This document shows, in pieces, positions 1 to 10,836 of a stretch of DNA of 64,000 bases. The position numbers and the translations under genes are program-made. The notes under the pieces were generated by a model. That model saw only the letters and a list, made by a program, of their open reading frames with translations. It had not been told where the DNA came from and ran no database searches. The stretch comes from Vitrella brassicaformis (taxonomy: Eukaryota > Sar > Vitrellaceae), in the NCBI GenBank assembly GCA_001179505.1, contig CDMY01000315.1, forward strand, positions 5,557 to 69,556, read 5' to 3'. The stretch's first letter is position 1; each line of letters starts with the position of its first letter.

Positions 1-95
1 CCCCCCCCCCCCCCCCCACACACACGCACACACACAGAGACAGCTTTGACGTATTTCTCTATTTGATGTGTGTGTGTGTGTGTGTGGACGTGCAG

Positions 96-2330
96 TTGGG
101 AGAGCCGTTCTCTCGGTCCGTCCTTGATGCGGCGGCTTCTCTGGTGGCCGACCCGCCAGCCGACCCAGATGCCGCCATCCGGAGAGACCTCACGCACCTG
201 AGGGCAAGCCAATCCACCCATCATCCCACCCATCCACTCCATCTCTCTGTGTGTGCAGGTGTACACGATAGACGAGCCGTCGACGGTTGAGGTGGATGAC
301 GGCATTTCCATCGAGCCGACGGACGACGGCCGTGACAGGCTGTGGATACACATTGCAGACGTCTCAAGATGGACACACAGGTAGCCATCTGTGTGTGTGT
401 GTGGGCCACTGAAAGTGGGTGCTCTGTGTATGTGTGTGTGTGTGCAGGGGCGGTGTGTTGGATGCAGAGGCCGCGAGGAGGCAGTCGACTCTGTATTTGC
501 CGGAGGCCACTTATCCCATGTTCCCAATGAGCGTCGCCGCCACACTCATGAGCCTCACACAGGCAACTCACATCCACACCACACACAAACACATACCCAC
601 ACACACACTTTATCTCTCTCTGTCTCTCTCTCTGTGTCTGTCGCAGGATGGCCCCCGTTATGCGATGAGTGTGGGTGTGGTGCTCAACGATGACGGCTCC
701 ATTGCTGCAGATGAGGTCACCCTCACGCCGTCCCGCATCCTCGTCACGCACAAGGCCACTCCGCAGATGGTCGCCCACACACTCAGCAATGACAGTGTAG
801 CAGACGGAGAGGGATCTTGCCACGATGAGGAAATGCGAAAAGACCTCAGTAGGGAGGCATGGGAGGAGGTCCACATGAATGCATTGGCTCTGTGTCTGCG
901 TGTGGTGTGCGTGCAGGTCGTTTGGCTGACTGGGCTCCGCGGCGCCGCCAGTGGCGAAGGCAGCAGGGCATCCTGGAGCAGCTGCGGGCCGCCGAAGTGC
1001 CCTCGTGAGCCACCAACACACACGCACTGGACAGAGAGAGAGAGAGAGAGATGGTCTCCGTGTGATGTGTTGTGTTGTGTGTTGGTCCATCCATCCATCA
1101 GGTGCAAGGTCAGAGCAAAAAAGGACCAATCTGAGCCCGACGGGTACTTCGTCGACGTCAAGCTCGACGGCTGGGCGGACAGCATGACAGACGGAGAACG
1201 GGCGACCGACCCACAGGTGAGCAAAACGGTCCAGCACACCCACACAGACGCTATATACCCCTATCCCTCTCTCTCTCTCTCTCTCTGTATGTGTGTGTGT
1301 GTGTAGGTGTTGGTATCTGAGATGATGGTCCTAGCCGGCGAGGCGGTGGCGCGGTTCTGCCATGCGCACAAGATCCCGGTGCCCTACAGAGGCCAGGACG
1401 CCCCCACCAGGATAACGGGTGACGAGTTGGCGGCCATCATGGCCCTCTCCCACCCCTACTGCAGGAGCTACGCCGTCCGCAAGCTCTACTCGCCGGCCGT
1501 CCTTCAACTGGTGCCGTATCGACATGCCGGTGAGTCCTTAGCTGACTGAGGGGAGGGAGGCGCGCACAGTCGCTGGATGCCTTTATGTATGTGTGCAGGT
1601 CTTGGTTTGGAGGCGTATGTGCAGTTCACGTCGCCCATCCGGCGCTACAACGACCTGCTCATCCACTACCAAATCAAAGCGGCGCTGCATGCCAGGAGGG
1701 CAGATGGAGCGTCAGCATCCCCCAGTCTGCCCTTCACGGCCGAGGCACTGCGCGACACCATCGCCAATGACAGCACGGCGGCCATCAACAGGCTACAGGT
1801 GCGTGTGTGTGCCGAGAGGGAGGGAGGGAGGGAGGGAGGGGAGCATTGTCACCAATGTGTGTGTGTCTCTCTCCCAATGTGTGTGCGTGTGTGTGTGTGC
1901 AGAGGTCATCCGAGCGGTATTGGACGTACGAGTATCTCCGGCGGCGGAAGACACAGCGGATGGAGGCCCTGGTGCTGGGCCGCGTGGGCCGGATGGGCTA
2001 CCGGCTGCTGTTCCCCTCTGTCGGTCTCGAGCTGACGTACGACTTGCCAAGTCGAGAGGGGGACATCCAACCGGGAGACACCCTCGACGTGGGCACCCTT
2101 CTGCACCCATAAGCACACACACACAAACACACTTGTCTACTCTGTCTGTCTGTCTGTGTCTGTATGTGTGTCTGTAATGGTTGTAGGTGGGCATTGTGTC
2201 TGCCGACCCGCGTCAGGGCACTTTGGTGCTCGACGTGCGGCAAATGGCGACTGACGATGGCTGCGATAATGTGACGGGCGACACGGAAGAGTTGGCTGAT
2301 GAGTACAGTGATGGAGAGGATGAATACTGA
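96..2330 (+). CDS. RNB-domain exoribonuclease (RNase II/R family), 3' part
   Basis: This is the 3' part of a 3'-5' exoribonuclease that degrades single-stranded RNA; the gene starts before the window. Spliced exons give DLTHLRVYTIDEP followed by VEVDDGIS, the acidic metal-binding motif of the RNB catalytic centre. Then come a WIHIADVSRW-like block, a DGPRYAMSVGVVLNDDG block and the family motif FTSPIRRYNDLLIHYQI. A basic and small-barrel C-terminal part ends in an acidic tail, DEYSDGEDEY, with stop TGA at 2328-2330. I place exons at about 96-203, 259-380, 448-562, 646-, then several to 1798, about 1903-2088 and 2187-2330. Two introns, 204-258 and 563-645, appear to be GC-AG rather than GT-AG. 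The set of blocks resembles the plant organellar RNR1 type, but targeting cannot be judged without the N terminus. Confidence 0.9.
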
Positions 2331-2578
2331 CACACGCGGGCCTTTGGGAACGTATGGGTGCGTGCGCCGTGTGATTGATGGCATGGTTATAGTGTGTGTG
2401 TGTGTGTTTCTTGAATTGTTCATCTGTTGGTAATACTTGTATGGGGGAGGGAATCCAACCAACCAACGATCGACCGACGCACTTTGTCAGACTAAAACTA
2501 ACGGACCGATGGGGCATGCGACAACACAGTGCATTCATAGGCAGATGACAAGAGCGGGACGTGGGCACATAGTCGCGT

Positions 2579-4825
2579 CTATGACTTCATCCCACGGTCA
2601 GCGTCCCCCTTTTGCTGCTGCTGCTGCTGGCCCTCCATCTCATCGCGTGGCCGCTCCGTCCCACGACGCTCCTAAACCGACGAACCAACGAACCCACGAC
2701 AGGCAGGCAGGCATGAAATGAAGGACTGATGCGTACTGGCTGAGCAAACATCCAGCTGACCTGTTCCTTGAGCGTGGCGTTCTCGTTGCGGAGTCGCTCA
2801 TTCTCAGCCTCCAGACGATGCCGCTCGGCCGCCTCCTTGGCACACTGCAGATCCACACAGACAGACCCAGATGTAGAAGGGGACGGGAGAATGGCGGAAA
2901 GAGGTCGGTGATATGCACTACCGTCTTGCTGCAACTGATGAGTTGGTCGTAGAGCTCGCCGAAGGCCGTGTCGTCTCGTGCGTCGACTGCCTTCTTCAGG
3001 GCGTTCTTGAATGCCGTCTGGATGGCTGACGAGAGGAGGGGCACCACGGGAAGGACGGCCGGCACATCTTTGACGTCGAAGTCAGACTCCAGCGCGGATG
3101 AGACTTGGCCAGCACGAGACTGAGAGAGGCCCTCGATCGCCGCCGCCCAGTACAGCATCAGTGAGAGACGATGGCGCTGCACCAAAGTCATGTTGGTGAT
3201 GAGGAACTTGGCAACGTCACGATGAATCGACCTGCACACACAGACAATCACAGACAGAGAGAGAGAGAGTCAACACGCATTGTTTGTGTGCATGTGGTCA
3301 TCTCCCCACTCACTTGGCCATCCTGGAGATCTCCTCATAGCACCCGTCAATGACGCACATCCGCAGATAGTGCAGGGCCAGTACACGCAGCGGGAAGTGG
3401 CGAGTCGTCATCTGCAGCACGACATCCTTGAGGCGGATGTCCCCCAGCCCCGCCAGCGCATCGGCAGCAATAACGAGGGGCCATACTGCCAGCATGACCG
3501 TCCCATAAACTTTGCGCCGAATTCACTGACAGAGGTGCCAGCCGATGCTCGATCGCCCATGCGGATCTTGTCGTCGTCCATCAGCGTCGGGCTGTCGTGC
3601 AGTTGGACAGTGGGATGAGTGGCGTCGGAATCGCCGTGAGGATGAGCCACCTCCAGAGAGCCATCGGGCGCATAGCACGACATGAAAGACTCCCCCTCAG
3701 CTCGCCCTCCAACGAGTGGCCTGAACTTGACGTACCAGCCCGCCATTTCCGTCAGCTTGGCATCGCCGTCGCGGATAGCATCAACTGGCAGGGTGGTGCC
3801 TGTGTGAGAGATGTAGGGAGGGGGAAGACCCACCACCTCGACAGCGAAGCCCATACATGTGACAGATCCCCGCTGGTTGCCGGCAAAGGGCCGCACCGTC
3901 GCCGTAGAACAAGATGAGAATTCGTCGGACTCGAAAGCGGCCGCTGAGATACACAGCGCAATAACAGACCGACCACAGACATACAGGGACCCCCGCCTGC
4001 TGTCTTTCTTACCATGTGCGGCCGGCAGTGACGGTGAGCCCGTCGCATTCGTGAGGAAGCCGGCCAGCTCGTGACGCGACATGTCAATTGTGTTATACGA
4101 GATGGCGTCTGCCAGGCTGGCCACCAGGCTTACGGCCGCCTTGATGCCGTCATCCTCGGGCTTGCCCCTCTCGCGTCGCCGCCATTGATCACCGATGACG
4201 TCACACTTCCTGCGGACGGACTGGCGCAGCGCCGCGCAGATGTCGGGGTGGCAGTGGATGAATCGGGCCAGGAAGGGGTAGCGAGCGAAGCTGTCCAGCA
4301 AGTTGCTGGCCAGCTGATGGTCATCTAGCCAGTCCTCAAGAACAACCTGAAAGAAGTCAAAGCGCACCAACGGTGACTCCGTCACCGAGACCTCTCTCAT
4401 GCCGATTGCTCACCTTGCGATGGATGCGCCACAGGAGGCTCTGAGTGCTGCCTTTGGTAAAGATCTGGTCGACGTCGAACTGGAGGTAGTCCAGGGCCAC
4501 CATCGCGTCGACCAAGTTGTCCTTGGTCAGCGATTTGACGATGTCGACCTCCTGCTGCAGCACCACCTCACCGATGGGCCGGCTGATCTTCTCGATGCAC
4601 ACCTGACGCTCCTGGCCCTCCTGAAACTCGCCGTCCATCACCTGCACACACACACACAGACAGACACATGGTGTGCATGTCACGTGTCTGTCATCTCTGC
4701 CGTGTGTGTACCTGATTGAAGTATTTAAAAAGCCGTATGACGCCCTCCTTGACGACGAGCGGCCTTGCGAGCGGCGCATCGCCCTCCCCATCGCCAGCGA
4801 ACCGCACACTCACAGACGGCTCCAT
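2579..4825 (-). CDS. Unrecognised protein with coiled-coil tail, copy 1 (frame broken)
   Basis: I do not recognise the family. Start ATG at 4825 gives MEPSVSVRFAGDGEGD. Exons are at 4712-4825, 4414-4641, 4013-4346, 3314-3943, 2922-3231, 2761-2844 and 2579-2671. Visible pieces are a helical N-terminal half (HQLASNLLDSFARYP), a central part with HDSPTLMDDDKIRMG, and a short coiled coil (ERHRLEAENERLRNE) before a Gln-rich tail. The gene at 50054-52348 is a paralogue with the same seven-exon layout; exons 2 and 3 have identical lengths (228 and 334 nt). Around 3475-3505 this copy is 4 nt shorter than the paralogue, so the frame shifts inside exon 4 although the downstream protein (ADALAGLGDIRLKDV) is conserved. 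It is therefore either a young pseudogene or an assembly error. Upstream sequence is also shared with the paralogue. Confidence 0.6.
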
Positions 4826-5066
4826 AACACCGCTCATCGCAGCAGGACGACGACAGCAGACACCGAGGATGCGACGGCAGCACCTTCGACGAGAGTAGAG
4901 TAGACCGTGCGAGAGATGCACCGGCAGGACACAGCTCCTCAATCCTTCTCTTTTCCAAAAAAAAAGGCGATGGTCAAACGTCAGATGGCCTTCCTGGTGT
5001 CTATTCCTGCTGGTCTTGCTCCTCGACGACTCGATTCTTCGATTGAATCGCGGAATCGCGAATGAC

Positions 5067-5076
5067 GCGAGCTCAG
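5067..5076 (+). promoter_or_regulatory. GCGAGCTCAG candidate promoter word
   Basis: One occurrence of the GCGAGCTNAG word. It lies between the divergent starts of the gene at 4825 (-) and the small protein gene at 5248 (+). Its role is inferred only from its repeated position near gene starts across this window. Confidence 0.3.
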
Positions 5077-5141
5077 AGTGGAGATCTGCCAGCTTTTGCT
5101 TTCTGAGGGCCTTACTCATCGCCTGGGGGCCTTGCGTCATC

Positions 5142-5860
5142 CAACATCTCGCTTCCGACCACCCGTCCACCAACGTCTACCGATTCCTGGGCCCTCAGCC
5201 TGCAGCCTTGTGGCCAGAGGGCGGCAGCTGATCCGACGAATGCAGAAATGGCGGGGCAGGAGACCCAGGGAGGCAAGAAAGGGCCTGTCCAGCAGCAGTA
5301 TGTGAAGCCGCAGCTGGGAGGAGCGCATGTGATCAACATGAAACAGGTGCAGCTGGAAGACGACGTGACAGCCGATCACTCAATGCTCAACTGCGCAAAG
5401 GTAGGTGAGATACGCAGACAGACAGACAGATAAATGGATGGGCAGGGCAGGCCGAAGGAGTCAGCCTGTCCCCCTCGCAGACTCCTAGAATGAATGTGTC
5501 TGTCTGTCTGTCTGTGCAGATGTCGTGCGTCTTGTCGATATTCTTCCCCATCATCGGCTGCATCGCCTTCTGTCTGAATCTCGACGCCAAGAAGGGGTCC
5601 GAGAGGCATAAGTGGGCCCGCCGCTGCCTCTACACAGCCCTCGCCGCCTTCACTCTCGTCATCATTCTGCGGGTCATCATCTTGTCACTCTGGTTATCAG
5701 GGGTGTGAGCAAGGAGGGGACTCTCCGCGGCAGGCGCCTTCAGGAAGTCAGTCGTGTAGGATGAGTGGTTTCTGTGCCGGTGTTCTGCGTCGCTGGCGTT
5801 ATCGACTGAAGCTGTGATTCCTCTCGAGGACATGGACGATGTTCGTTTGCCCCAATGTTG
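5142..5860 (+). repeat. Segmental duplication block A, copy 1
   Basis: This block is nearly identical, in direct orientation, to about 40204-40913. It covers the 5' flank, both exons, the intron and the 3' flank of the small two-TM gene. The left boundary is sharp at the words acatctcgcttccgacc. Confidence 0.75.
5248..5708 (+). CDS. Small two-transmembrane protein, copy 1
   Basis: Two exons, 5248-5400 (51 codons) and 5520-5708 (62 codons plus stop TGA), are joined in phase 0 to give 113 residues. The N-terminal half is polar and Gly/Gln-rich (MAGQETQGGKKGPVQQQYV). The C-terminal half has two hydrophobic segments (about residues 53-71 and 89-110) separated by a basic linker, DAKKGSERHKWARRC. 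This hairpin-like topology with a basic loop ending in an alanine/arginine helix resembles CD225/dispanin proteins, but similarity is weak and I infer no function. A direct copy lies at 40307-40765, and the similarity includes about 100 nt upstream of the ATG and about 150 nt of 3' flank. The intron carries GACA/TGTC repeats. Confidence 0.7.
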
Positions 5861-6721
5861 TTGTGTGGGCAGGGGGGACATGGTCATTCGCCTCGGAAAT
5901 CAGTGGGTGCCTGTAGGGTAGGGTGCCTGATCTTTTTGTTTATTTATTCATTTGTCATCTCATCCCGTCTGTCTGTCGTGTACACTGTTACCTGCTGGCT
6001 CACAGTAGGCAGCTGTACGTACATATGAATGCTCTGCCTCTCCGTCCGTCCGTCTGTCTGCCTGTCTGTCTCGGTGGCTCTTTCGTCTTGTTGCGTCATT
6101 CCCTCTTGGAAAGGTCCATTTTGTGCCTTTCTTTACCCATCACGTGAGATGGTGAGGTCGGTGAAGAAGGCAAGTAAGGACTGTCGAGGTGTAGATGCAT
6201 GGCGCTTGTGATTGGTTAGATCTGCTTGGTTGGCTGCACGCACGGACGATTGTAGGACGCTTGGCTTAAGATAAAACAGACCCAACGCCACGAGCCATGG
6301 AAAAGGTCACGCATATAGCCCTCCTTTCGATGACATACGAGCAACACTGTCTTTCCTAGTCAAGGAATCCATCACAACACATCACTCAGACCATCACACA
6401 CGTCACTCAGACATACGCACGACACGACACGAAGCTCCCCCTCTCTGCCTCCGATTGGTGGAGCAGCGCAGACGAATGCACGCAGTATTCACGTCACGCC
6501 ACGCGCTCAACGATAGGCACAATCCACTTGTTGGACGACGTGACAAACAGACGAAAGCAGTGAGTGAGCAAAATCACATGTGTGCTGTACAGCAAGGAAA
6601 GTGACAGATCGGGCATAGACAGGCGCAGTATTCGTGCCCTCAGGCACGCCATGCAGAGAGCAGCCACGCCAACTCCCACTTCATCCCCACTCACTCACTG
6701 CCCGCCCAATGGATGCTTCAG
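5861..6721. other. Intergenic stretch with an inverted dispersed repeat
   Basis: No gene is seen. The segment 6305-6440 matches the reverse complement of about 41070-41215 (shared words such as caacactgtctttcctagtc), so it belongs to the rearranged duplication. The remainder is low-complexity TCTG/CCGT sequence and the 3' flank of the membrane-protein gene ending at 6722. Confidence 0.6.
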
Positions 6722-8479
6722 TCAAACCGAGTATGCAACACTGGCAGCATCGTGCTCTGTAATCCACTCCGTGCTCATCGTCTGACGTGTTTTGCTCATC
6801 TGCGGCTTGGTTTCTGCATTCGCTTGCACGTTCATTCCTGCACGCCGCTCCATGATGATTGTATGGAGCGTGGCGCCCCCTTTGACGGCTATTGTCGAGG
6901 TTGTGACCTTGATCGAGATAGCGGTTGTCAGGCGGTCAGTCGATCTTGCTCCATACAGGATGGTGAGAACCAGAATGGGCACCTCGAGTAGCGACGCCGC
7001 GAAGAGAGATGCGTGCTGCCATAAGGTCGCCCTTATTCGGATGCCGTAAGCGATAGCAGCACTGATCGTGTCCACTTGGCAGAGGAGAAGGACTGCCACT
7101 CCAGGCAACACTACGCCATGAGTAATCATCCCCATTCCCACAGCTGCACAGACGACAAGAAAAACAACTGTGACAGCTGGCTTGTGAAGAACTCGATGCC
7201 CACTTACCCAGGTCCGACATGAAGTCTACAATGGTGAGCAGGAAGGTAATAGACTTGAGCACTCGATCGAAGTCTAACGCGTCCATCGCCCTTATAGACG
7301 GCACATACTTCCCAAGCAGAAAGAACAGTCGGCTGTGCTCCGCCCACATATGCTCCGAGGCCGTTAGCATGCGTGTGTGAGGGACATCCACCAAGCTGTA
7401 CATGTGGTATATAGCTGATAGCCATCGACTCTCACGCAGCTTCTTCAGCATGTCCTCGTCAGTAAACAGTCGTGGCTGGGCATTGAGGGCAAAGGCGGGC
7501 GTGATCATTCCCACATAGATACACAAGACCAGCAGGGTAAGCGCATAGCCGAACGCTGCAGACAAACGAAGGAACAGAAAAGGGTTAAGTGCGCCATGAG
7601 CCAAGGGCGAAAGCTTAAGGTTGCTCAGCTTTGAATTCAGCCAAGTGATCTGTTTGGCTGCCAAGTGATCTGTTTGGCTTCCTTACCCGTATAGAATAGG
7701 ACGCCGGCCATTACAAGAACCCCATACATCAGTGCCAAGCATTGAGTAGCCAGACTCTTGTACGTGCCATAAGGAAACAGCAAATTGACGGCAACCAGCA
7801 GCAGGGGATCTCCCGCTGCAAACAAGCAAACGACCGCCAAACAAGTGACCAAAGAAAGGCTGACAACTCAAAACAGTGGTTGGCACCCACCAATGCCGCT
7901 CATAGCGTAGATGGCAGCCCACTTTGATTCGGGAGCACGAACAATTGAGACCGCCCCAACCACAAAGAGCCACACACAGCCAAGAACTGTTCAAGGCAAA
8001 ACACCAATCAGCACAAGCACATCCCCCTTCCCTTGTTATTTCTTACAGCACGATATCCACTGGAATCGCATCTTGGCGGGCACATCGGGGAGATAGAACC
8101 TCAGTCTCGGGGACCCCCACACGTCCACCACAAGATCCATCACCAGATACTTGGCAGGGAAATCCGCGGTGGCCTCCTTGACGTCGTCATCCCCACACGA
8201 AGAGTGGCTGGGGCTGGGATCTTGGTCGCCGACGGCAAGGCTCACTTGATGTGCGCGTTGCCGTAAGGGTAAGGGAAAGAAGGGCCCCCTTTTGCTTGGC
8301 TCAGCCGCTGCCGCGGTGGATGTTGCCAAGTCGAGCACGTCACTGACAGATCTCGATGGCATGCCTGTTGATGCTGCGCGAATGGCATCGATGTCGTCCA
8401 GGGGTGGCAGCACAGAATAGCGTGGGAGGGCGGTTGCCGAGAAACAGGAGAGGATGCCATGCCCCAGGCGCACCAACAT
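6722..8479 (-). CDS. Multi-pass membrane protein, copy 1
   Basis: This is a lineage-specific integral membrane protein of unknown function. Exons are 8047-8479, 7891-7986, 7687-7815, 7208-7555 and 6722-7143, all with GT-AG borders and consistent phases. The soluble N terminus of about 140 residues contains PAKYLVMDLVVDVWG and DVPAKMRFQW. It is followed by about six hydrophobic segments, among them VWLFVVGAVSIV, KSLATQCLALMYGVLV, ALTLLVLCIYVGMI, VLKSITFLLTIVDFM, GVVLPGVAVLLLC and VPILVLTILYGA. A conserved extracytoplasmic or cytoplasmic stretch AQPRLFTDEDMLKK lies in the middle. The paralogue at 38477-40200 shares the same exon borders, supporting this model. This copy is open throughout, unlike the paralogue. 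Telomere-like words lie just upstream of the start. Confidence 0.75.
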
Positions 8480-8507
8480 ATCTCATGCCCAGTCGTTGGA
8501 GATGTCA

Positions 8508-8576
8508 CCAGGGTTTGGGGGTTACAGGGTACGGTCTCAAACCCTGAACCTAGCACGAAGGTCTAGGGTTTGGGGA
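8508..8576. promoter_or_regulatory. Cluster of degenerate telomere-like words (AGGGTTT/AAACCCT)
   Basis: Within 70 bp there are CAGGGTTTGGGGG, ACAGGG, CAAACCCTGAACC and CTAGGGTTTGGGG, in both orientations. The cluster starts about 30 bp upstream of the start codon at 8479. Plant telo-boxes (AAACCCTA) are known promoter elements; that this is one is inference. Confidence 0.4.
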
Positions 8577-8670
8577 GGAATAATCGAAGGAAAGCACCAT
8601 ACGCCGGGAACACGCCACCGGAACTGGAAGCAATACATGAAGCGTCGACAGCCCTTCAAAAGAGCCGTCT

Positions 8671-8795
8671 ATTCCGAGACACAAGACAAGTCAGCATGTA
8701 CAGTAACAACATCATGAACAGACACGAGAGCTGCTTATTCAGACACACAAGACACGCCACTATGTATAACACTACCATCATGGACAGACCCGCGA
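8671..8795 (+). repeat. Imperfect 66-bp tandem duplication
   Basis: Two units start at 8671 and 8737. Each begins with attc(c/a)gagacacaag-like sequence and ends near catcat-gacagac. The stretch 8580-9060 otherwise holds nothing I can call a gene. Confidence 0.5.
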
Positions 8796-9066
8796 AAGCA
8801 GACACGCACTGCTTCTCTATTCAAGTCAAACTGTCTGGGGAATAGCATTATGAAGAGGATGAGACATGCATGGATGCATGGAGGCTCAACCGGGCCCCGC
8901 CCACCTCAGGTTAGTGGGCGTGGCCCGGCTGAATCCACACGTCGAGCTCTACTTATCCTTGCCTTGGCAGCTCGTCAAATGCAAAACGCCAGCTCCCATG
9001 GCGCATCCGATCGACACATGCATGTATCTTGTGTGCACACATAGAGAAAAACATATTTAATCGATG

Positions 9067-10246
9067 CTATCTGGGTATCCCCGCATGCTGAACCGTTTCA
9101 TCCTCTTCATCCGTTTCGTCCTCCACCGGTCCGTCGGCAGTAAACGGCATGTCACTGTGCGCGACGGGCACCGGCAGCGAACTCATCGTCCGCCGCCTCT
9201 TCTCCACACAACTCAGAAGGCCAAACGCCTCAGCTGACGGATCTTCAGGCGCACAGTCCAACGGCAGTTATCCACACATCCCATGCTGCCCATGACGGCT
9301 AATCGGGATATCGCTGATTGCGAGAACAGCGGCGTCACCAGCCCCGCGTGTAAGGGCTCGCCAGCCAAGTACAGATTGGGAGGGCGCCTGAAGCAACCTC
9401 GCGGGTCGAGTGTGACGACGAACGAGGGGATGGCAGCGCCATGGGGTCTGATCATAGTGCAATCGGAAGAAAGCTTGCACGTCGTCGTTGAGGAGTGGCA
9501 TCCATTTTCTTACGTGCATGTGGGGCACCACCAGTTTTCCTCGGGCACGGCGGTCAGCCTGTGGTCCACCGGGACGCATGGCGGATGAATGGAAGCCGCT
9601 GTCGCATCTTTTACACAGCATGATGGTTGGCGGCTCCTTGTTGCTGCCGCACACGATGCACCCGATGTCGTCGCACCAAATCTGCAGAGCGTCCCTTAGT
9701 GCCCTCTGCCGCTAGTGCATTTCCACTTCCACCAAACGATCCTCGTCGTTGGCAACATCGTTTAGAGGCTGGCTCCTGCCGATACGCCTGCGCGAATGGG
9801 ACGTAGTCTGTGCTAAACGGAATGAGATCAAAGTGCCGCGTGTGCCCACTGACAGACAGACAGACAGACAGACAGACAATCGATGCGATGCGTTCTTTTG
9901 TGTATAGTGCAGCTGTGCATACTACCGCCAGGATCTGAATAAGTACAGGTTGGCGTTCTCCTGTCTGCGGGTCGCTGAAATCCACAACCTTGGCTGGCTC
10001 GGCGGTGACGTCATGCTGATCCGCGTCGTCGTCGGCACGTCGGGGCACAGCCCAGCACACCAACTGAATGCCAACACGGCCCACAGGAAACCACAGCACA
10101 GTAGATGAAACCTCGGTGAGCGAGAGCGAGTCAAGCACAATGACTGATTGTCGGTTGTGTGCGGTGCTTCTGTACCAGTCGATGGGAAACTGTTGTCTGT
10201 CGGCGGTGAGCCAGCGCCAGACATTCTGAAACCGCTGAGGGAGCAC
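9067..10246 (-). pseudogene. Decayed PHD-finger protein gene
   Basis: The minus strand encodes a PHD-type zinc finger: CIVCGSNKEPPTIMLC, then KRCDSGFH, then after a frame change CVPVDHRLTAVPEENWWCPTC. The frame change coincides with a 4-bp direct repeat (cattcat on the minus strand, about 9585-9592). Removing it restores the His-x2-Cys spacing. After a GT-AG intron (about 9456-9521) the frame continues with HGAAIPSFVVTLDPRG and a C-terminal part containing a KRRR basic patch and an acidic tail to the stop at 9067. Upstream, about 9930-10246, lies a well-biased coding block (QFPIDWYRSTAHNRQ, DFSDPQTGERQPVLIQILA). Its junction with the finger region is disrupted, and an in-frame TAG sits near 9714-9716. 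The whole looks like a chromatin-reader gene in decay; the 5' end is uncertain. Confidence 0.5.
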
Positions 10247-10363
10247 GAAAGGCTCAGACGATCACTCCTCTGAGCGCCGAGTGCATGCCGTATGGGTCGC
10301 ACTCCACATTCTCCTCTAATCTCCCAACGAACAACGACTCAGAACATTCGTTCCAATCGTAAA

Positions 10364-10426
10364 CTTAGCTCGCACCCGTGGCCTTTGTCGATCACAAAAG
10401 ATTTAGGGTTAGGGTTTGAGGTTATG
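10364..10426. promoter_or_regulatory. Shared upstream region: TTAGCTCGCA word plus telomere-like repeats
   Basis: CTTAGCTCGCA (reverse of TGCGAGCTAAG) at 10364-10374 is followed by TTTAGGGTTAGGGTTTGAGG at about 10404-10423. The stretch 10303-10670 otherwise has no gene. It separates the decayed PHD gene (-) from the RING/TLDc gene (+). Confidence 0.4.
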
Positions 10427-10836
10427 AGCCTGGTGGTTTAGGAACTACTCAGTGAGTTTTTCTTTCTCCCGAAACTCTATCGTGTCACGTCGAGATCGTT
10501 TTTATCTCCTGCGCCGACGGCTTCCGGTTAACGGCGCCGTCGGCCCTAACTCATTAGGCCGGGGACGGCATCGGGACTAGCAAATTGCAGAATAGAGCTG
10601 AGTCAGACAGCTGCTGAGGTGTCTGCGGTGGAAGCACGTCACCGAACGACCACAGCGAACTCATAGCAGGTATGCCCACTGCACAGAGAGAGCGATGGCA
10701 GGGCACTGCACTCGTCATTCATCGCATTTGCGCTGCTGCGTGTTGCCAGGAGCCTCGCCCTGCTGCTGCGGCAAGTCGCCTCTTACCTGACGGCATAGCA
10801 TATATAGATACGAGACCAACGACCACCCCACGACCC

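Noticed and set aside
1-40. Poly-C/CA run as a telomere or chromosome end
   Set aside because: It is an intron of the RNB gene with ordinary CA repeats. No TTTAGGG array is present.
221-1243. Long minus-strand open frames opposite the RNB gene
   Set aside because: They consist of CA/GT repeat translations (THTHT, SLSLS) and lie antisense to clearly conserved exons.
419-1306. A continuous 295-codon plus-strand frame through the RNB gene
   Set aside because: It reads through microsatellite introns. Conserved protein blocks match only the spliced exons.
9700-9735. A 27-nt intron that would remove the in-frame TAG in the PHD gene
   Set aside because: Borders GT and AG exist, but all other introns in the window are much longer. 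The same gene is broken again downstream.
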